Shown piece by piece: positions 13,397-21,903 of a stretch of DNA of 64,000 bases. Source of the stretch: Georgenia satyanarayanai. GTDB lineage: Bacteria; Actinomycetota; Actinomycetes; Actinomycetales; Actinomycetaceae. The stretch's first letter is position 1; each line of letters starts with the position of its first letter. A program made the translations under genes and the position numbers. The stretch is from contig NZ_VUKC01000006.1 in the NCBI RefSeq assembly GCF_009193135.1, forward strand, positions 1 through 64,000, in the 5' to 3' direction. The notes under the pieces were generated by a model, which was not told the origin of the DNA, ran no database searches, and saw only the letters and a program-made list of their open reading frames with translations.

Positions 13397-14038
13397 ATGA
13401 CCGACTCGACCCCGCTGGGCACCGCCAGGCTGGAGCGGCTGGCCGTCTCCGCCATGGACAACAACGTCTACCTCGTCGTCGCGCGGACCGGTGAGCAGCT
13501 GCTCGTCGATGCCGCGGACGACGCCGAGGCGATCCTCGCGATGCTCGGCGCGGGGCCGCTGCGGACGGTCGTCACCACCCACGGCCACTGGGACCACCAC
13601 CGCGCGCTGGCCGCCGTCGTCGCGGCGACGGGAGCCCGGACGGCGGCGGGGGCCGCTGACGCACCGGACCTCCCGGTGCCCGTCGACGTCCCCCTCGCCC
13701 ACGGTGACCGCCTCGCCGTCGACGCGGCCGGTGAGCTCGTGCTCGACGTCGTCGCGCTACGCGGCCACACCCCCGGCTCCGTGGCCCTCGCCCTCACGGA
13801 GCCGCACGACGCGCCCCGGCCCGGCCGGGTCCACCTGCTCACCGGGGACAGCCTCTTCCCGGGCGGGGTCGGCAGGACGACGAGCCCGGCCGACTTCACC
13901 AGCCTGCTCGACGACGTCGAGGAGCGGCTCTTCGGCGTCTTCCCCGACGACACCGTCGTCTGGCCGGGCCACGGGCTCCCGACGACGCTCGGGGCGGAAC
14001 GGCCCCACCTGGCGCGGTGGCGGGAGCGCGGCTGGTAG
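13397..14038 (+). CDS. Metallo-beta-lactamase-fold hydrolase (glyoxalase II-like)
   Basis: A 213-residue MBL-fold hydrolase. The metal motif HGHWDH is at 62-67, a further metal His is in LRGHTPGSV (about 120), an Asp in LTGDSLFPG, and the last His in VWPGHGLPTT. This set fits glyoxalase II or related thioester/ester hydrolases, but the substrate is not predictable. The gene is divergent from uvrA with 84 bases between them; in several actinobacteria an MBL gene stands next to uvrA. ATG 13397 is preferred over an upstream frame because the protein then starts just before the fold. Confidence 0.9.
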   Translation: MTDSTPLGTARLERLAVSAMDNNVYLVVARTGEQLLVDAADDAEAILAMLGAGPLRTVVTTHGHWDHHRALAAVVAATGARTAAGAADAPDLPVPVDVPLAHGDRLAVDAAGELVLDVVALRGHTPGSVALALTEPHDAPRPGRVHLLTGDSLFPGGVGRTTSPADFTSLLDDVEERLFGVFPDDTVVWPGHGLPTTLGAERPHLARWRERGW

Positions 14039-14040
14039 CG

Positions 14041-14079
14041 CGACGGCCCGGCACGCCCTCGGGGCGGGCCGGGCCGTCG
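14041..14079. terminator. Bidirectional terminator between the MBL gene and terC
   Basis: CGACGGCCCGGC (14041-14052) and its perfect complement (14068-14079) form a 12-base stem. It begins two bases after the plus-strand MBL stop and lies seven bases beyond the minus-strand terC stop, so one hairpin serves both convergent genes. Confidence 0.85.
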
Positions 14080-14086
14080 GCGGAGG

Positions 14087-15097
14087 TCAGCGGGAGACCT
14101 GGTCTGCCTCTGCCTCGCGGGCGTCCTTCTTGTTCTTCGCGATGCTTGCCAGCACCGTGATCGTCAGGACGCCGACGATCCAGACGAGCGACACCGCGAT
14201 ACCCGGCTCGGGCAGGCCGTGCCACTCGTCGCCGCCGTTGATGAAGCCCAGCTCGTTGGTGTGCAGGGCGTGGATGATGAGCTTGACGCCGATGAAGCCG
14301 AGGATCGCCGCCAGGCCGTAGTGGAGGTAGACGAGCTTCTCGAGGAGCCCGTCGATGAGGAAGTAGAGCTGGCGCAGACCGAGCAGCGAGAAGGCGTTGG
14401 CCGCGAAGACGAGGTACGGCTCCTGGGTGAGACCGAAGATCGCGGGGATCGAGTCGACCGCGAAGAGGATGTCCGCGCTGCCGATGGCGAGGATCGCCAG
14501 GAGCATCGGGGTGATCATCCGCCTGCCGTCGATCTTGGCGACCAGCTTGCCGCCGACGTAGTCCTCGGTGACCGGCATGAAACGGCGCACGAGGCGCACG
14601 AAGCCGTTCTCCTGGTACTCCTCGTCCTCCGAGACCGTCTCCACGCCCTGGCGGGCCTGGGAGATCGCGGTCCAGACGAGGAACGCACCGAAGATGTAGA
14701 AGACCCAGGAGAAGTTGTCGATCGCGGCGGCACCGAGGGCGATGAACACGCCGCGCAGGACGATGGCGATGACGATGCCGGCCAGCAGCACCTCCTGCTG
14801 GTAGTTCCGTGGCACACGGAAGGCCGCGATGATGATGACGAAGACGAAGAGGTTGTCGACCGACAGGCTCTTCTCGGTGATGTAGCCGGCGAAGTACTCC
14901 CCGCCGTACGTCGAGCCCCAGACGAACCACACGATGACGCCGAACACGAGCGCCATGGCGACGTACGCGACCGACCACCAGGCGGCCTCACGCATCGTCG
15001 GTGCGTGGGGGGTCTTGACGTGGCCGACGATGTCGACGGTGATCATGACGAGGATGATGCCGATGAGAGCGATCCAGCCGAGAGCGTGGACGTCCAC
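14087..15097 (-). CDS. TerC family integral membrane protein (probable Mn2+ exporter)
   Basis: TerC-family proteins (Alx of E. coli, YkoY/MeeY of Bacillus) are membrane proteins linked to manganese export or metallation of secreted enzymes. The 336-residue product has about nine membrane segments and the family motifs SVDNLFVFVII and SADILFAVDSIPAIFG, whose acidic residues lie in membrane helices. I chose GTG 15097 because GGAGG stands four bases upstream and the protein then starts at the first helix. The leader carries a yybP-ykoY riboswitch, which supports a manganese role strongly. Confidence 0.93.
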   Translation of the reverse strand: MDVHALGWIALIGIILVMITVDIVGHVKTPHAPTMREAAWWSVAYVAMALVFGVIVWFVWGSTYGGEYFAGYITEKSLSVDNLFVFVIIIAAFRVPRNYQQEVLLAGIVIAIVLRGVFIALGAAAIDNFSWVFYIFGAFLVWTAISQARQGVETVSEDEEYQENGFVRLVRRFMPVTEDYVGGKLVAKIDGRRMITPMLLAILAIGSADILFAVDSIPAIFGLTQEPYLVFAANAFSLLGLRQLYFLIDGLLEKLVYLHYGLAAILGFIGVKLIIHALHTNELGFINGGDEWHGLPEPGIAVSLVWIVGVLTITVLASIAKNKKDAREAEADQVSR

Positions 15098-15101
15098 TGC
15101 G

Positions 15102-15132
15102 CCTCCGGTACGTAGGTTTGGGGTACCGGAGG
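15102..15132 (-). promoter_or_regulatory. Expression platform: hairpin sequestering the terC ribosome binding site
   Basis: The RNA strand reads CCTCCGGTAC (15132-15123), an 11-base loop, then GTACCGGAGG (15111-15102). The arms are perfectly complementary over ten bases, and the second arm contains the GGAGG Shine-Dalgarno sequence four bases before the GTG start. The first arm includes the 3' strand of riboswitch stem P1, so P1 formation and RBS sequestration exclude each other. Metal binding should free the RBS and turn translation on. Confidence 0.85.
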
Positions 15133-15240
15133 TCTCTTCCGCGCACGTGGCGACGGGTCCGCCGGCGTGCGCCGGTGGCACCGAGCGGGCACTGACCCGC
15201 TGTGATGACGACACCACCGTTGGGGAATACTCCCCTCCGC
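15126..15240 (-). ncRNA. yybP-ykoY (Mn2+) riboswitch aptamer
   Basis: The leader of the terC gene shows the family's two signature loops: GGGGAGTA (15235-15228 on the RNA strand) and GGAAGAGACC (15140-15131). They are brought together by P1, CGGAGG paired with CCTCCG. Between them are a GTCGTCATCACA stretch and GC-rich helices. This architecture, in which the first two G of GGGGAGUA and last two C of GAGACC close P1, is diagnostic of the manganese-sensing yybP-ykoY class. TerC-family genes are among its usual targets. Exact ends are approximate. Confidence 0.88.
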
Positions 15241-15296
15241 CGCGTCACCTTACGCCAGGTCGGGCACCCCGGCACACAGCGGTCCGGTGAGCGTTG

Positions 15297-17390
15297 TCAC
15301 TGCGCGGCCTGCATCTGGCGCAGCTCCTTCTTGAGGTCGCCGATCTCGTCGCGCAGCCGGGCCGCGAGCTCGAACTGGAGCTCCTCCGCGGCGCCGCGCA
15401 TCTGCTGGTCGAGCTGGTGGATGAGGTCGGCGAGGTCGCTCGCGGCGGCGGTCCCCAACCGGTCGCGCACGGCCGAACCGGTGGCCTGCCGCTCCTTGGA
15501 GCCGGGGCCCTTGCCCGCCTTGCGGTAGCCGCCCTCGAGGAGCTCGGCGGTGTCGACGGCCTCGCGGGCAAGCATGTCGGTGACGTCCGCGATGCGCTTG
15601 CGCAGCGGGGTCGGGTCGATCCCGTGCTCCTCGTTGTAGGCCACCTGCTTGTCGCGACGCCGGTTGGTCTCCTCGATGGCCTCGGCCATCGCGGCCGTGA
15701 TCGAGTCCGCGTACATGTGGACCTCGCCGGACACGTTCCGGGCCGCGCGCCCGATCGTCTGGATGAGGGAGGTGGCCGAGCGGAGGAAGCCCTGCTTGTC
15801 CGCGTCGAGGATCGCGACGAGGGACACCTCGGGCAGGTCGAGGCCCTCCCGCAGGAGGTTGATGCCGACGAGGACGTCGACGGTGCCCAGGCGCAGCTCG
15901 CGCAGGAGCTCCACGCGCCGCAGCGTGTCCACCTCCGAGTGGAGGTACTGGACCTTCACGCCCCGCTCGAGGAGGTAGTCGGTGAGGTCCTCGGCCATCT
16001 TCTTCGTCAGCGTCGTCACGAGCACGCGCTCGTCGCGCTCGGTGCGCGCCCGGATCTCGCCGAGGAGGTCGTCGATCTGGCCCTGCGTCGGCTTGACGAC
16101 GACCTGCGGGTCGACGAGGCCGGTGGGGCGGATGATCTGCTCGACGACGCCGTCGGACTGGGACAGCTCGTAGGCGCCGGGGGTGGCGGAGAGGTAAACG
16201 GTCTGGCCGATGCGCTCGAGGAACTCCTCCCACCGCAGCGGACGGTTGTCCATCGCGCTGGGCAGCCGGAAGCCGTGCTCGACGAGCGTGCGCTTGCGCG
16301 ACATGTCGCCCTCGTACATGGCCCCGATCTGCGGGACCGTCACGTGCGACTCGTCGATGACGAGGAGGAAGTCCTCGGGGAAGTAGTCGAGGAGCGTGTG
16401 CGGCGCGGTGCCCGGGCCACGGCCGTCGATGTGCCGGGAGTAGTTCTCGATGCCCGAGCACGTGCCGATCTGGCGCATCATCTCGATGTCATACGTGGTG
16501 CGCATGCGCAGCCGCTGCGCCTCGAGCAGCTTGCTCTGGGACTCCAGCTCCTCCAGCCGCTCGCCCAGCTCCTGCTCGATGGTGGCGATGGCGCGCTCCA
16601 TGCGCTCCGGGCCCGCGACGTAGTGGCTGGCCGGGAAGAGGTGGATCGACTCCTCGCGCCGGACGACCTCCCCGGTGAGGGGGTGGAGGGTGTAGAGCGC
16701 GTCGATCTCGTCGCCGAACATCTCGATGCGGATCGCGAGCTCCTCGTACACCGGGATGATCTCGATCGTGTCCCCCCGGACCCGGAAGGTGCCGCGGGTG
16801 AAGGCGAGGTCGTTGCGGGTGTACTGCATCTGGACGAAGCGCCGCAGGAGGTCGTCGCGCTCGATCTGGTCGCCGACCTTGAGCTGGACCATCCGGTCGA
16901 CGTACTCCTGCGGCGTGCCCAGGCCGTAGATGCACGAGACGGACGCGACGACGACGACGTCGCGGCGGGTGAGGAGGTTGTTCGTCGCGGAGTGGCGCAG
17001 CCGCTCGACCTCGTCGTTAATCGAGGAGTCCTTCTCGATGAAGGTGTCCGTGCTCGGGACGTACGCCTCCGGCTGGTAGTAGTCGTAGTAGGAGACGAAG
17101 TACTCGACGGCGTTGTTGGGCAGCAGCTCGCGGAACTCGGTGGCGAGCTGGGCGGCGAGGGTCTTGTTCGGCGCCATGACGAGGGTGGGGCGCTGGACCT
17201 GCTCGATCAGCCACGCCGTCGTCGCCGACTTGCCGGTCCCGGTCGCACCGAGGAGGACGATGTCCTTCTCCCCCGCGTTGAGACGCCCGGCGAGCTCGGC
17301 GATGGCCGTGGGCTGGTCGCCGGAGGGGGTGTACTCGGAGACGACCTCGATCGGCGCGACGGACCGCTGCAGGTCGGTGACGGGACGCAT
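15297..17390 (-). CDS. uvrB: Excinuclease ABC subunit B
   Basis: UvrB is the damage-verifying helicase-like subunit that receives DNA from UvrA and recruits UvrC. The 697-residue product begins [20 protein letters not shown], then has Walker A GATGTGKS, the [12 protein letters not shown] beta-hairpin segment, helicase motifs VIDESHVT and QTIGRAARN, and a C-terminal UVR coiled-coil motif ([20 protein letters not shown]). Start ATG 17390; the open frame continues upstream without similarity. The bases between its stop and the riboswitch (15241-15296) hold no obvious feature. Confidence 0.97.
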   Translation of the reverse strand: MRPVTDLQRSVAPIEVVSEYTPSGDQPTAIAELAGRLNAGEKDIVLLGATGTGKSATTAWLIEQVQRPTLVMAPNKTLAAQLATEFRELLPNNAVEYFVSYYDYYQPEAYVPSTDTFIEKDSSINDEVERLRHSATNNLLTRRDVVVVASVSCIYGLGTPQEYVDRMVQLKVGDQIERDDLLRRFVQMQYTRNDLAFTRGTFRVRGDTIEIIPVYEELAIRIEMFGDEIDALYTLHPLTGEVVRREESIHLFPASHYVAGPERMERAIATIEQELGERLEELESQSKLLEAQRLRMRTTYDIEMMRQIGTCSGIENYSRHIDGRGPGTAPHTLLDYFPEDFLLVIDESHVTVPQIGAMYEGDMSRKRTLVEHGFRLPSAMDNRPLRWEEFLERIGQTVYLSATPGAYELSQSDGVVEQIIRPTGLVDPQVVVKPTQGQIDDLLGEIRARTERDERVLVTTLTKKMAEDLTDYLLERGVKVQYLHSEVDTLRRVELLRELRLGTVDVLVGINLLREGLDLPEVSLVAILDADKQGFLRSATSLIQTIGRAARNVSGEVHMYADSITAAMAEAIEETNRRRDKQVAYNEEHGIDPTPLRKRIADVTDMLAREAVDTAELLEGGYRKAGKGPGSKERQATGSAVRDRLGTAAASDLADLIHQLDQQMRGAAEELQFELAARLRDEIGDLKKELRQMQAAQ

Positions 17391-17439
17391 GGCACCACGG
17401 TACGTCGGGCCACCGACATCGGCGGGGCGACTTCGCGAG

Positions 17440-17746
17440 GGGCGGACGCGGCGCAGCGGGGGCGCAGCACCCGGCACCAGCCGCCCACGGCCATGCCCCA
17501 GGGGAGGAGCACAGCAGCGCGGTGACGAGCATCGCGGCGGGGACGAGCGAGAGCACGCTGTCGAGCCAGGCGTGCCGCCGGGTGGCCACGGGCTCGTCGG
17601 CCGGGAAGCGGGTGGCGTGCTCGTCGGCCGGTCCGTGCTCCGACTCCGCCTCGGTGCCCGCGTCCGAGGCGTGGGCACGGGTCTCCGCGCGGACGCCCGA
17701 GACCGCGGGCAGCGAGCCGCAGGTACCTAGGTACGTCGGCAGGACC
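17440..17746 (-). pseudogene. Possible decayed or frameshifted small membrane protein between coaE and uvrB
   Basis: The 355-base spacer between coaE (stop 17746) and uvrB (start 17390) has no intact gene. One minus-strand frame, open from just after coaE, reads an acidic stretch and then [20 protein letters not shown] and a second hydrophobic patch, which looks like the start of a small two-helix membrane protein. A GTG at 17589 could start it, but the frame runs on into uvrB with poor composition, so a frameshift or decay is likely. It could also be chance. The spacer also holds the 12-base palindrome at 17723-17734. Confidence 0.3.
17723..17734. repeat. Perfect 12-bp palindrome GTACCTAGGTAC
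   Basis: A fully self-complementary 12-base sequence containing CTAG, which is rare in this GC-rich DNA, lies 11 bases beyond the coaE stop. It could be an operator or regulatory site for a small gene that precedes uvrB. No role can be shown from sequence alone. Confidence 0.45.
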
Positions 17747-18348
17747 TATCGTCGTGCGTCGGGCAGGAGCCGCTCGTGCCACAGCCGACGCACCTGGGAG
17801 AGCAGCGCCTCCGGGCTGCCGGAGTTGTCCAGCCACACGTCGGCCACCGCCCGCCGCTCGGCGTCGGTGGCCTGGGCGTCGATCCGGGCCCGCGCATCCT
17901 CGCGGGACATGCCACGGTCCCGGACGAGCCGCTCGAGGCGCACCTCCTCGTCCGCGCCGACGACGGCGACGAGGTCGTAGCGGTCGGCCAGGCCCCGCTC
18001 GACGATGAGCGGCACGTCGTGGACGACGACGGTCCCGGCCGGCAGGCCCGCCACCCGGCGCGCGGTCTCGGCGGCGATGAGCGGGTGGGTGATCTCCTCC
18101 AGGCGGGCGCGGGCCGCGGGATCGGCGAAGACGATGCGGCCGAGGGCCGCACGGTCGAGCGCGCCGTCCGCCGCGAGCACTCCCTCGCCGAACTCGGCGA
18201 CGACGGCGGCCAGACCGGCCGCGCCGGGGGCGACGACCTCACGGGCGATCATGTCGGCGTCGACGACGACGGCGCCGAGCCGCTCGAGCTCGCGGGCGAC
18301 GGTCGACTTCCCCGCCCCGATGCCACCGGTGAGCCCGAGCCGCAGCAC
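17746..18348 (-). CDS. coaE: Dephospho-CoA kinase
   Basis: CoaE phosphorylates dephospho-CoA in the last step of coenzyme A synthesis. The 200-residue product starts LRLGLTGGIGAGKSTVARE after GTG 18348, with the Walker A loop at about 6-14, the DADMIAREVV motif, and the HDVPLIVERGLADRYD stretch of the family. The GTG lies one base behind the pcp stop codon, so the genes are coupled. The longer open frame upstream lies inside pcp. Length is normal for CoaE without the C-terminal UPF0157 extension seen in some actinobacteria. Confidence 0.96.
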   Translation of the reverse strand: MLRLGLTGGIGAGKSTVARELERLGAVVVDADMIAREVVAPGAAGLAAVVAEFGEGVLAADGALDRAALGRIVFADPAARARLEEITHPLIAAETARRVAGLPAGTVVVHDVPLIVERGLADRYDLVAVVGADEEVRLERLVRDRGMSREDARARIDAQATDAERRAVADVWLDNSGSPEALLSQVRRLWHERLLPDARR

Positions 18349-18349
18349 C

Positions 18350-18964
18350 TCAGTCCTCCCTGCCGCCGGGGACGACGACGTCCACCGGGGTCGTGAGGAC
18401 GGTGTCGAGCACGAGGGCCAGGGCCCGGGCGACGTCGGCGACGGGGACGACGTCGGCGGGCGGGACGTGGACGAACCCGGCGGGGACGCCCTCGGGCACC
18501 GCCTCCAGCGCGGCGTACATGACGGCGTTGCACACGTAGGTCCCGGCGGAGAGCGACAGCTCGGCCGGCAGCCCGGCGTCACGGAGGGCGGCGAGGGCCG
18601 CCTTGACGGGCAGCGTCGTGCCGCGGGCGAGCGGCGCCCCCGGCACGACCGGGACGTCCACCGGCTGGGCGCCGTCGACGTCGGGGATGCGGGCGTCGAG
18701 GAGGTTGAGGGCGACCCGCTCGAGGGAGATCCGGTCCCGCCCCGCGGCGAGCCCGGCACCGACGACGACGGCGGGCCGGTGCTCGGCGACCAGTGCCCTC
18801 ACGCGCGCGGTGGCCCGGGCGAAGGAGACGGGGAGGGCCTCGGCGACGAGCGTGACGCCGTCGGGAGCGGACCACTCGCGGGCGAGGGCGTCGACGGCGA
18901 GGGCGGACGGGTTGTCCGCGTGGTCGGAGAACGGGCCGAAGCCGGTGACGAGGACGGTACGCAC
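18350..18964 (-). CDS. pcp: Pyroglutamyl-peptidase I
   Basis: A C15-family cysteine peptidase that removes N-terminal pyroglutamate from peptides. The 204-residue product starts MRTVLVTGFGPFSDHADNPS, the family signature. The catalytic triad is visible as E82 (RISLERVALN), C145 (SAGTYVCNAVMY) and H166 (AGFVHVPPA). The usual length is about 200-215 residues. It overlaps nothing and is coupled to coaE downstream by a one-base gap. An rpsA terminator lies upstream. Confidence 0.93.
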   Translation of the reverse strand: MRTVLVTGFGPFSDHADNPSALAVDALAREWSAPDGVTLVAEALPVSFARATARVRALVAEHRPAVVVGAGLAAGRDRISLERVALNLLDARIPDVDGAQPVDVPVVPGAPLARGTTLPVKAALAALRDAGLPAELSLSAGTYVCNAVMYAALEAVPEGVPAGFVHVPPADVVPVADVARALALVLDTVLTTPVDVVVPGGRED

Positions 18965-18993
18965 CGGCCGAGCGTAACCCTCGGCCGGACAGG

Positions 18994-19031
18994 CCAGCGG
19001 CCCGCCACCCTTTCGGGTGACGGGCCGCTGG
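18994..19031 (-). terminator. Terminator after rpsA
   Basis: CCAGCGGCCC (18994-19003) and GGGCCGCTGG (19022-19031) form a perfect ten-base stem, extended inward by an imperfect GCCACCC/GGGTGAC pairing around TTTC. It begins ten bases beyond the rpsA stop codon. Confidence 0.85.
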
Positions 19032-19041
19032 TCAGCTCGGG

Positions 19042-20544
19042 TCAGTTGCCCGTGAGCTTCTCACGAAGCGCGGCGAGCGCCTCGTCGGAGGCCAGCGTGC
19101 CCGCCGCCTCGACCGGGGCCGAGGTGTAGGACGTGGCCGAGCCGGCGCCGGCAGCGGAGCTGCTGGAGCTGGAGCTGGAGCTGGAGCTCGTGGTAGTCGA
19201 CGCCTCGACGTCGGCCTCCATCGCAGCGGCGACCTGCTGCTTGTGGGCCTCCCAGCGGGAGTGGGCCTCGGCGTACTGCGCCTCCCAGGCCTCGCGCTGG
19301 GTGTCGTAGCCCTCGAGCCACTCGTTGGTCTCCGGGTCGAAGCCCTCGGGGTACTTGTAGTTCCCCTGCTCGTCGTACTCCGCGGCCATGCCGTAGAGCG
19401 ACGGGTCGAAGTCGTCGCTGCTCGGGTCGACGCCCTCGTTGGCCTGCTTGAGGGACAGCGAGATCCGGCGACGCTCGAGGTCGATGTCGATGACCTTGAC
19501 GAAGACCTCGTCACCGACCTTTGCGACCTGCTCGGGCACCTCGACGTGGCGCACGGCCAGCTCGGAGATGTGGACGAGGCCCTCGATGCCGTCCTCGACA
19601 CGCACGAAGGCGCCGAAGGGGACGAGCTTGGTGACCTTGCCGGGGACGACCTGCCCGATCGCGTGGGTGCGGGCGAAGGCCTGCCACGGGTCCTCCTGCG
19701 TCGCCTTGAGCGACAGGGAGACACGCTCGCGGTCCATGTCGACGTCGAGGACCTCGACGGTGACCTCCTGGCCGACCTCGACGATCTCGCTCGGGTGGTC
19801 GATGTGCTTCCAGGACAGCTCGGAGACGTGGACGAGACCGTCGACGCCACCGAGGTCGACGAACGCACCGAAGTTGACGATCGAGGACACGACGCCGGAG
19901 CGGACCTGGCCCTTCTGCAGGGTCTGCAGGAAGGTGGAGCGGACCTCGGACTGGGTCTGCTCGAGCCACGCACGACGCGAGAGCACGACGTTGTTGCGGT
20001 TCTTGTCGAGCTCGATGATCTTGGCCTCGAGCTCCTTGCCCACGTAGGGCTGCAGGTCGCGGACGCGGCGCATCTCGACGAGCGAGGCGGGGAGGAAGCC
20101 ACGCAGGCCGATGTCGAGGATGAGGCCACCCTTGACGACCTCGATGACGGTGCCGGTGACGACGCCGTCCTCCTCCTTGATCTTCTCGATCGTGCCCCAG
20201 GCCCGCTCGTACTGCGCGCGCTTCTTGGACAGGAGCAGACGACCCTCCTTGTCCTCCTTCTGGAGGACGAGCGCCTCGATCTGGTCACCGACGGAGACGA
20301 CCTCGTCGGGGTCGACGTCGTGCTTGATCGACAGCTCGCGGGAGAGGATGACGCCCTCGGTCTTGTAACCGATGTCGAGGAGGACCTCGTCCCGGTCGAC
20401 CTTGACGACGGTGCCCTCGACGATGTCGCCATCGTTGAAGTACTTGATGGTCTCGTCGATAGCGGCGAGAAGCTCCTCGGCCGACCCGATGTCGTTGATC
20501 GCGACCTGCGGGGCAGTCGGCTGAGTGGGCGTAGTGATGGTCAT
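19042..20544 (-). CDS. rpsA: 30S ribosomal protein S1
   Basis: S1 binds mRNA on the small ribosomal subunit. The 500-residue product has four S1 domains of the actinobacterial type (about 35-105, 120-190, 208-280 and 295-365), with motifs such as SIVNFGAFVDLGGVDGLVHV and LVPFGAFVRVEDGIEGLVHI. The C-terminal 120 residues are a low-complexity tail that includes an unbroken run of 11 serines coded by a GGAGCT hexamer repeat at 19165-19188. ATG 20544 begins MTITTPTQPTAP. The 172-base 5' spacer to pfkA probably carries its promoter. Confidence 0.97.
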   Translation of the reverse strand: MTITTPTQPTAPQVAINDIGSAEELLAAIDETIKYFNDGDIVEGTVVKVDRDEVLLDIGYKTEGVILSRELSIKHDVDPDEVVSVGDQIEALVLQKEDKEGRLLLSKKRAQYERAWGTIEKIKEEDGVVTGTVIEVVKGGLILDIGLRGFLPASLVEMRRVRDLQPYVGKELEAKIIELDKNRNNVVLSRRAWLEQTQSEVRSTFLQTLQKGQVRSGVVSSIVNFGAFVDLGGVDGLVHVSELSWKHIDHPSEIVEVGQEVTVEVLDVDMDRERVSLSLKATQEDPWQAFARTHAIGQVVPGKVTKLVPFGAFVRVEDGIEGLVHISELAVRHVEVPEQVAKVGDEVFVKVIDIDLERRRISLSLKQANEGVDPSSDDFDPSLYGMAAEYDEQGNYKYPEGFDPETNEWLEGYDTQREAWEAQYAEAHSRWEAHKQQVAAAMEADVEASTTTSSSSSSSSSSSAAGAGSATSYTSAPVEAAGTLASDEALAALREKLTGN

Positions 20545-20689
20545 GAAGTTACGGACTCCGATGCGGACAGGGAATAGTGCGGATATGGGTTGTCGGCTCG
20601 CACGCCGCGACCCACCACACGCCCGGCGGAGCTCCGTCCACCAAGGTGTCGCCAGCCGCGAGCACACGTCACCTCGGGTGAGCCTACTC

Positions 20690-20707
20690 GTCCCGACCTG
20701 TCGGGAC
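20690..20707 (-). terminator. Hairpin after pfkA
   Basis: GTCCCGAC (20690-20697) and GTCGGGAC (20700-20707) form a perfect eight-base inverted repeat with only two bases between. It begins nine bases beyond the pfkA stop. A two-base loop is tight, so it may act as a palindromic operator for rpsA or as a terminator; the position favours a terminator. Confidence 0.6.
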
Positions 20708-20716
20708 AAGAATCGC

Positions 20717-21742
20717 TCAGGCCAGCGCGTTGGCCACCCGGATGAGCTCCGCGGGCACCGGCTTGGCCCTGCCGGCGACCTCCTCCAGCGGCACGAGGAC
20801 GACCTCCTCGCCGCGGAGGGCGGTCATCACGCTCGTGCGGCCGTGCTGGAGGGCGTCGACGGCCGCGACGCCGAACCGGGAGCCGAGGATGCGGTCGGAG
20901 GGCAGCGGCGTGCCGCCGCGCTGGACGTGTCCGAGCACCGTGACGCGGGTGTCGAAGCCGGTGCGCGCGGCGATCTCCTCGGCGACCCGCTCACTGATGG
21001 CACCCGAGACGATCTCGCCGAACTTCCCGTACTTGGTCTCCCACTCCATCGAGGTGCCCTCGGCCGGGACGGCGCCCTCGGCGACGACGACGATCGAGAA
21101 GGAGGCATGAGCGCGGTGCCGGTGCTTGAGGTAGCGCGTCACCTTGTCGATGTCGAAGGGCTCCTCGGGGGTGAGGACGACCTCCGCGCCGCCGGCGATC
21201 CCCGCCTGCACGGCGATCCAGCCGGCGGATCGGCCCATGAGCTCGATGACCATGACGCGGTTGTGGCTCTCCGCCGTCGTGTGGATGCGGTCGATGGCGT
21301 CGGTGGCGATGTGGACGGCGGTGTCGAAGCCGATCGACCGGTCGGTGCCGGCGACGTCGTTGTCGATCGTCTTGGGGATCGCGACGATCTTGGTGCCCGT
21401 CTCGGCGACCTTGCTCGCGGCGTGGAGGGTGCCGTCGCCGCCGATGCAGATGAGCGCCTCGATCCGCTCGGCCTCGAGGGTGGCACGCACCGCGTCGAGG
21501 CCGCCGTCGGCGGAGTGCGGGTGGTAGCGGGCGGTGCCGAGGAGCGTGCCGCCGGTGTCGAGGACGCCGCGGATGTCGCCGCGGGTGAGCGGCATGACGT
21601 CGCCCTCGGCGACGCCCTTCCACCCGTTGCGGAAGCCGATGATCGAGTGCCCGTACTCCCCCAACCCGCGCTTGACGACCGCTCGGATCGCCGCGTTGAG
21701 GCCGGGGCAGTCACCGCCGCCGGTGAGCAGACCGATTCGCAC
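20717..21742 (-). CDS. pfkA: 6-phosphofructokinase
   Basis: PfkA phosphorylates fructose 6-phosphate to the 1,6-bisphosphate. The 341-residue product starts RIGLLTGGGDCPGLNAAIRA after GTG 21742. It has GGDGTLHAA, where Gly in the third position favours ATP as donor rather than pyrophosphate, and PKTIDNDVAGTD with catalytic Asp. The Lys before TIDND is typical of the actinobacterial group III enzymes, in which donor use varies, so ATP dependence is likely but not certain. The 160 bases upstream (21743-21903) show no feature. Confidence 0.95.
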   Translation of the reverse strand: MRIGLLTGGGDCPGLNAAIRAVVKRGLGEYGHSIIGFRNGWKGVAEGDVMPLTRGDIRGVLDTGGTLLGTARYHPHSADGGLDAVRATLEAERIEALICIGGDGTLHAASKVAETGTKIVAIPKTIDNDVAGTDRSIGFDTAVHIATDAIDRIHTTAESHNRVMVIELMGRSAGWIAVQAGIAGGAEVVLTPEEPFDIDKVTRYLKHRHRAHASFSIVVVAEGAVPAEGTSMEWETKYGKFGEIVSGAISERVAEEIAARTGFDTRVTVLGHVQRGGTPLPSDRILGSRFGVAAVDALQHGRTSVMTALRGEEVVLVPLEEVAGRAKPVPAELIRVANALA

Positions 21743-21903
21743 GTTTGTGGCTCCTGGGTTCGGGGGGTGGCGCGGGGCGCCGGGACCACGAGCAACCCTA
21801 GCGGCGCCTCGTCCCCCGCCCGCCGCCGAAGGTCCCCCGCCGCGCCTCCGCACCCCTCTCGCCTTCGCCCGACGGCCGGACTCCTCCGAGCGCTGGCCCC
21901 GTG

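Noticed and set aside
17017-17589. 190-residue protein from GTG 17589
   Set aside because: It would overlap the uvrB start by 374 bases in the same direction; only its first 45 residues look protein-like, so it is kept only as a possible decayed gene.
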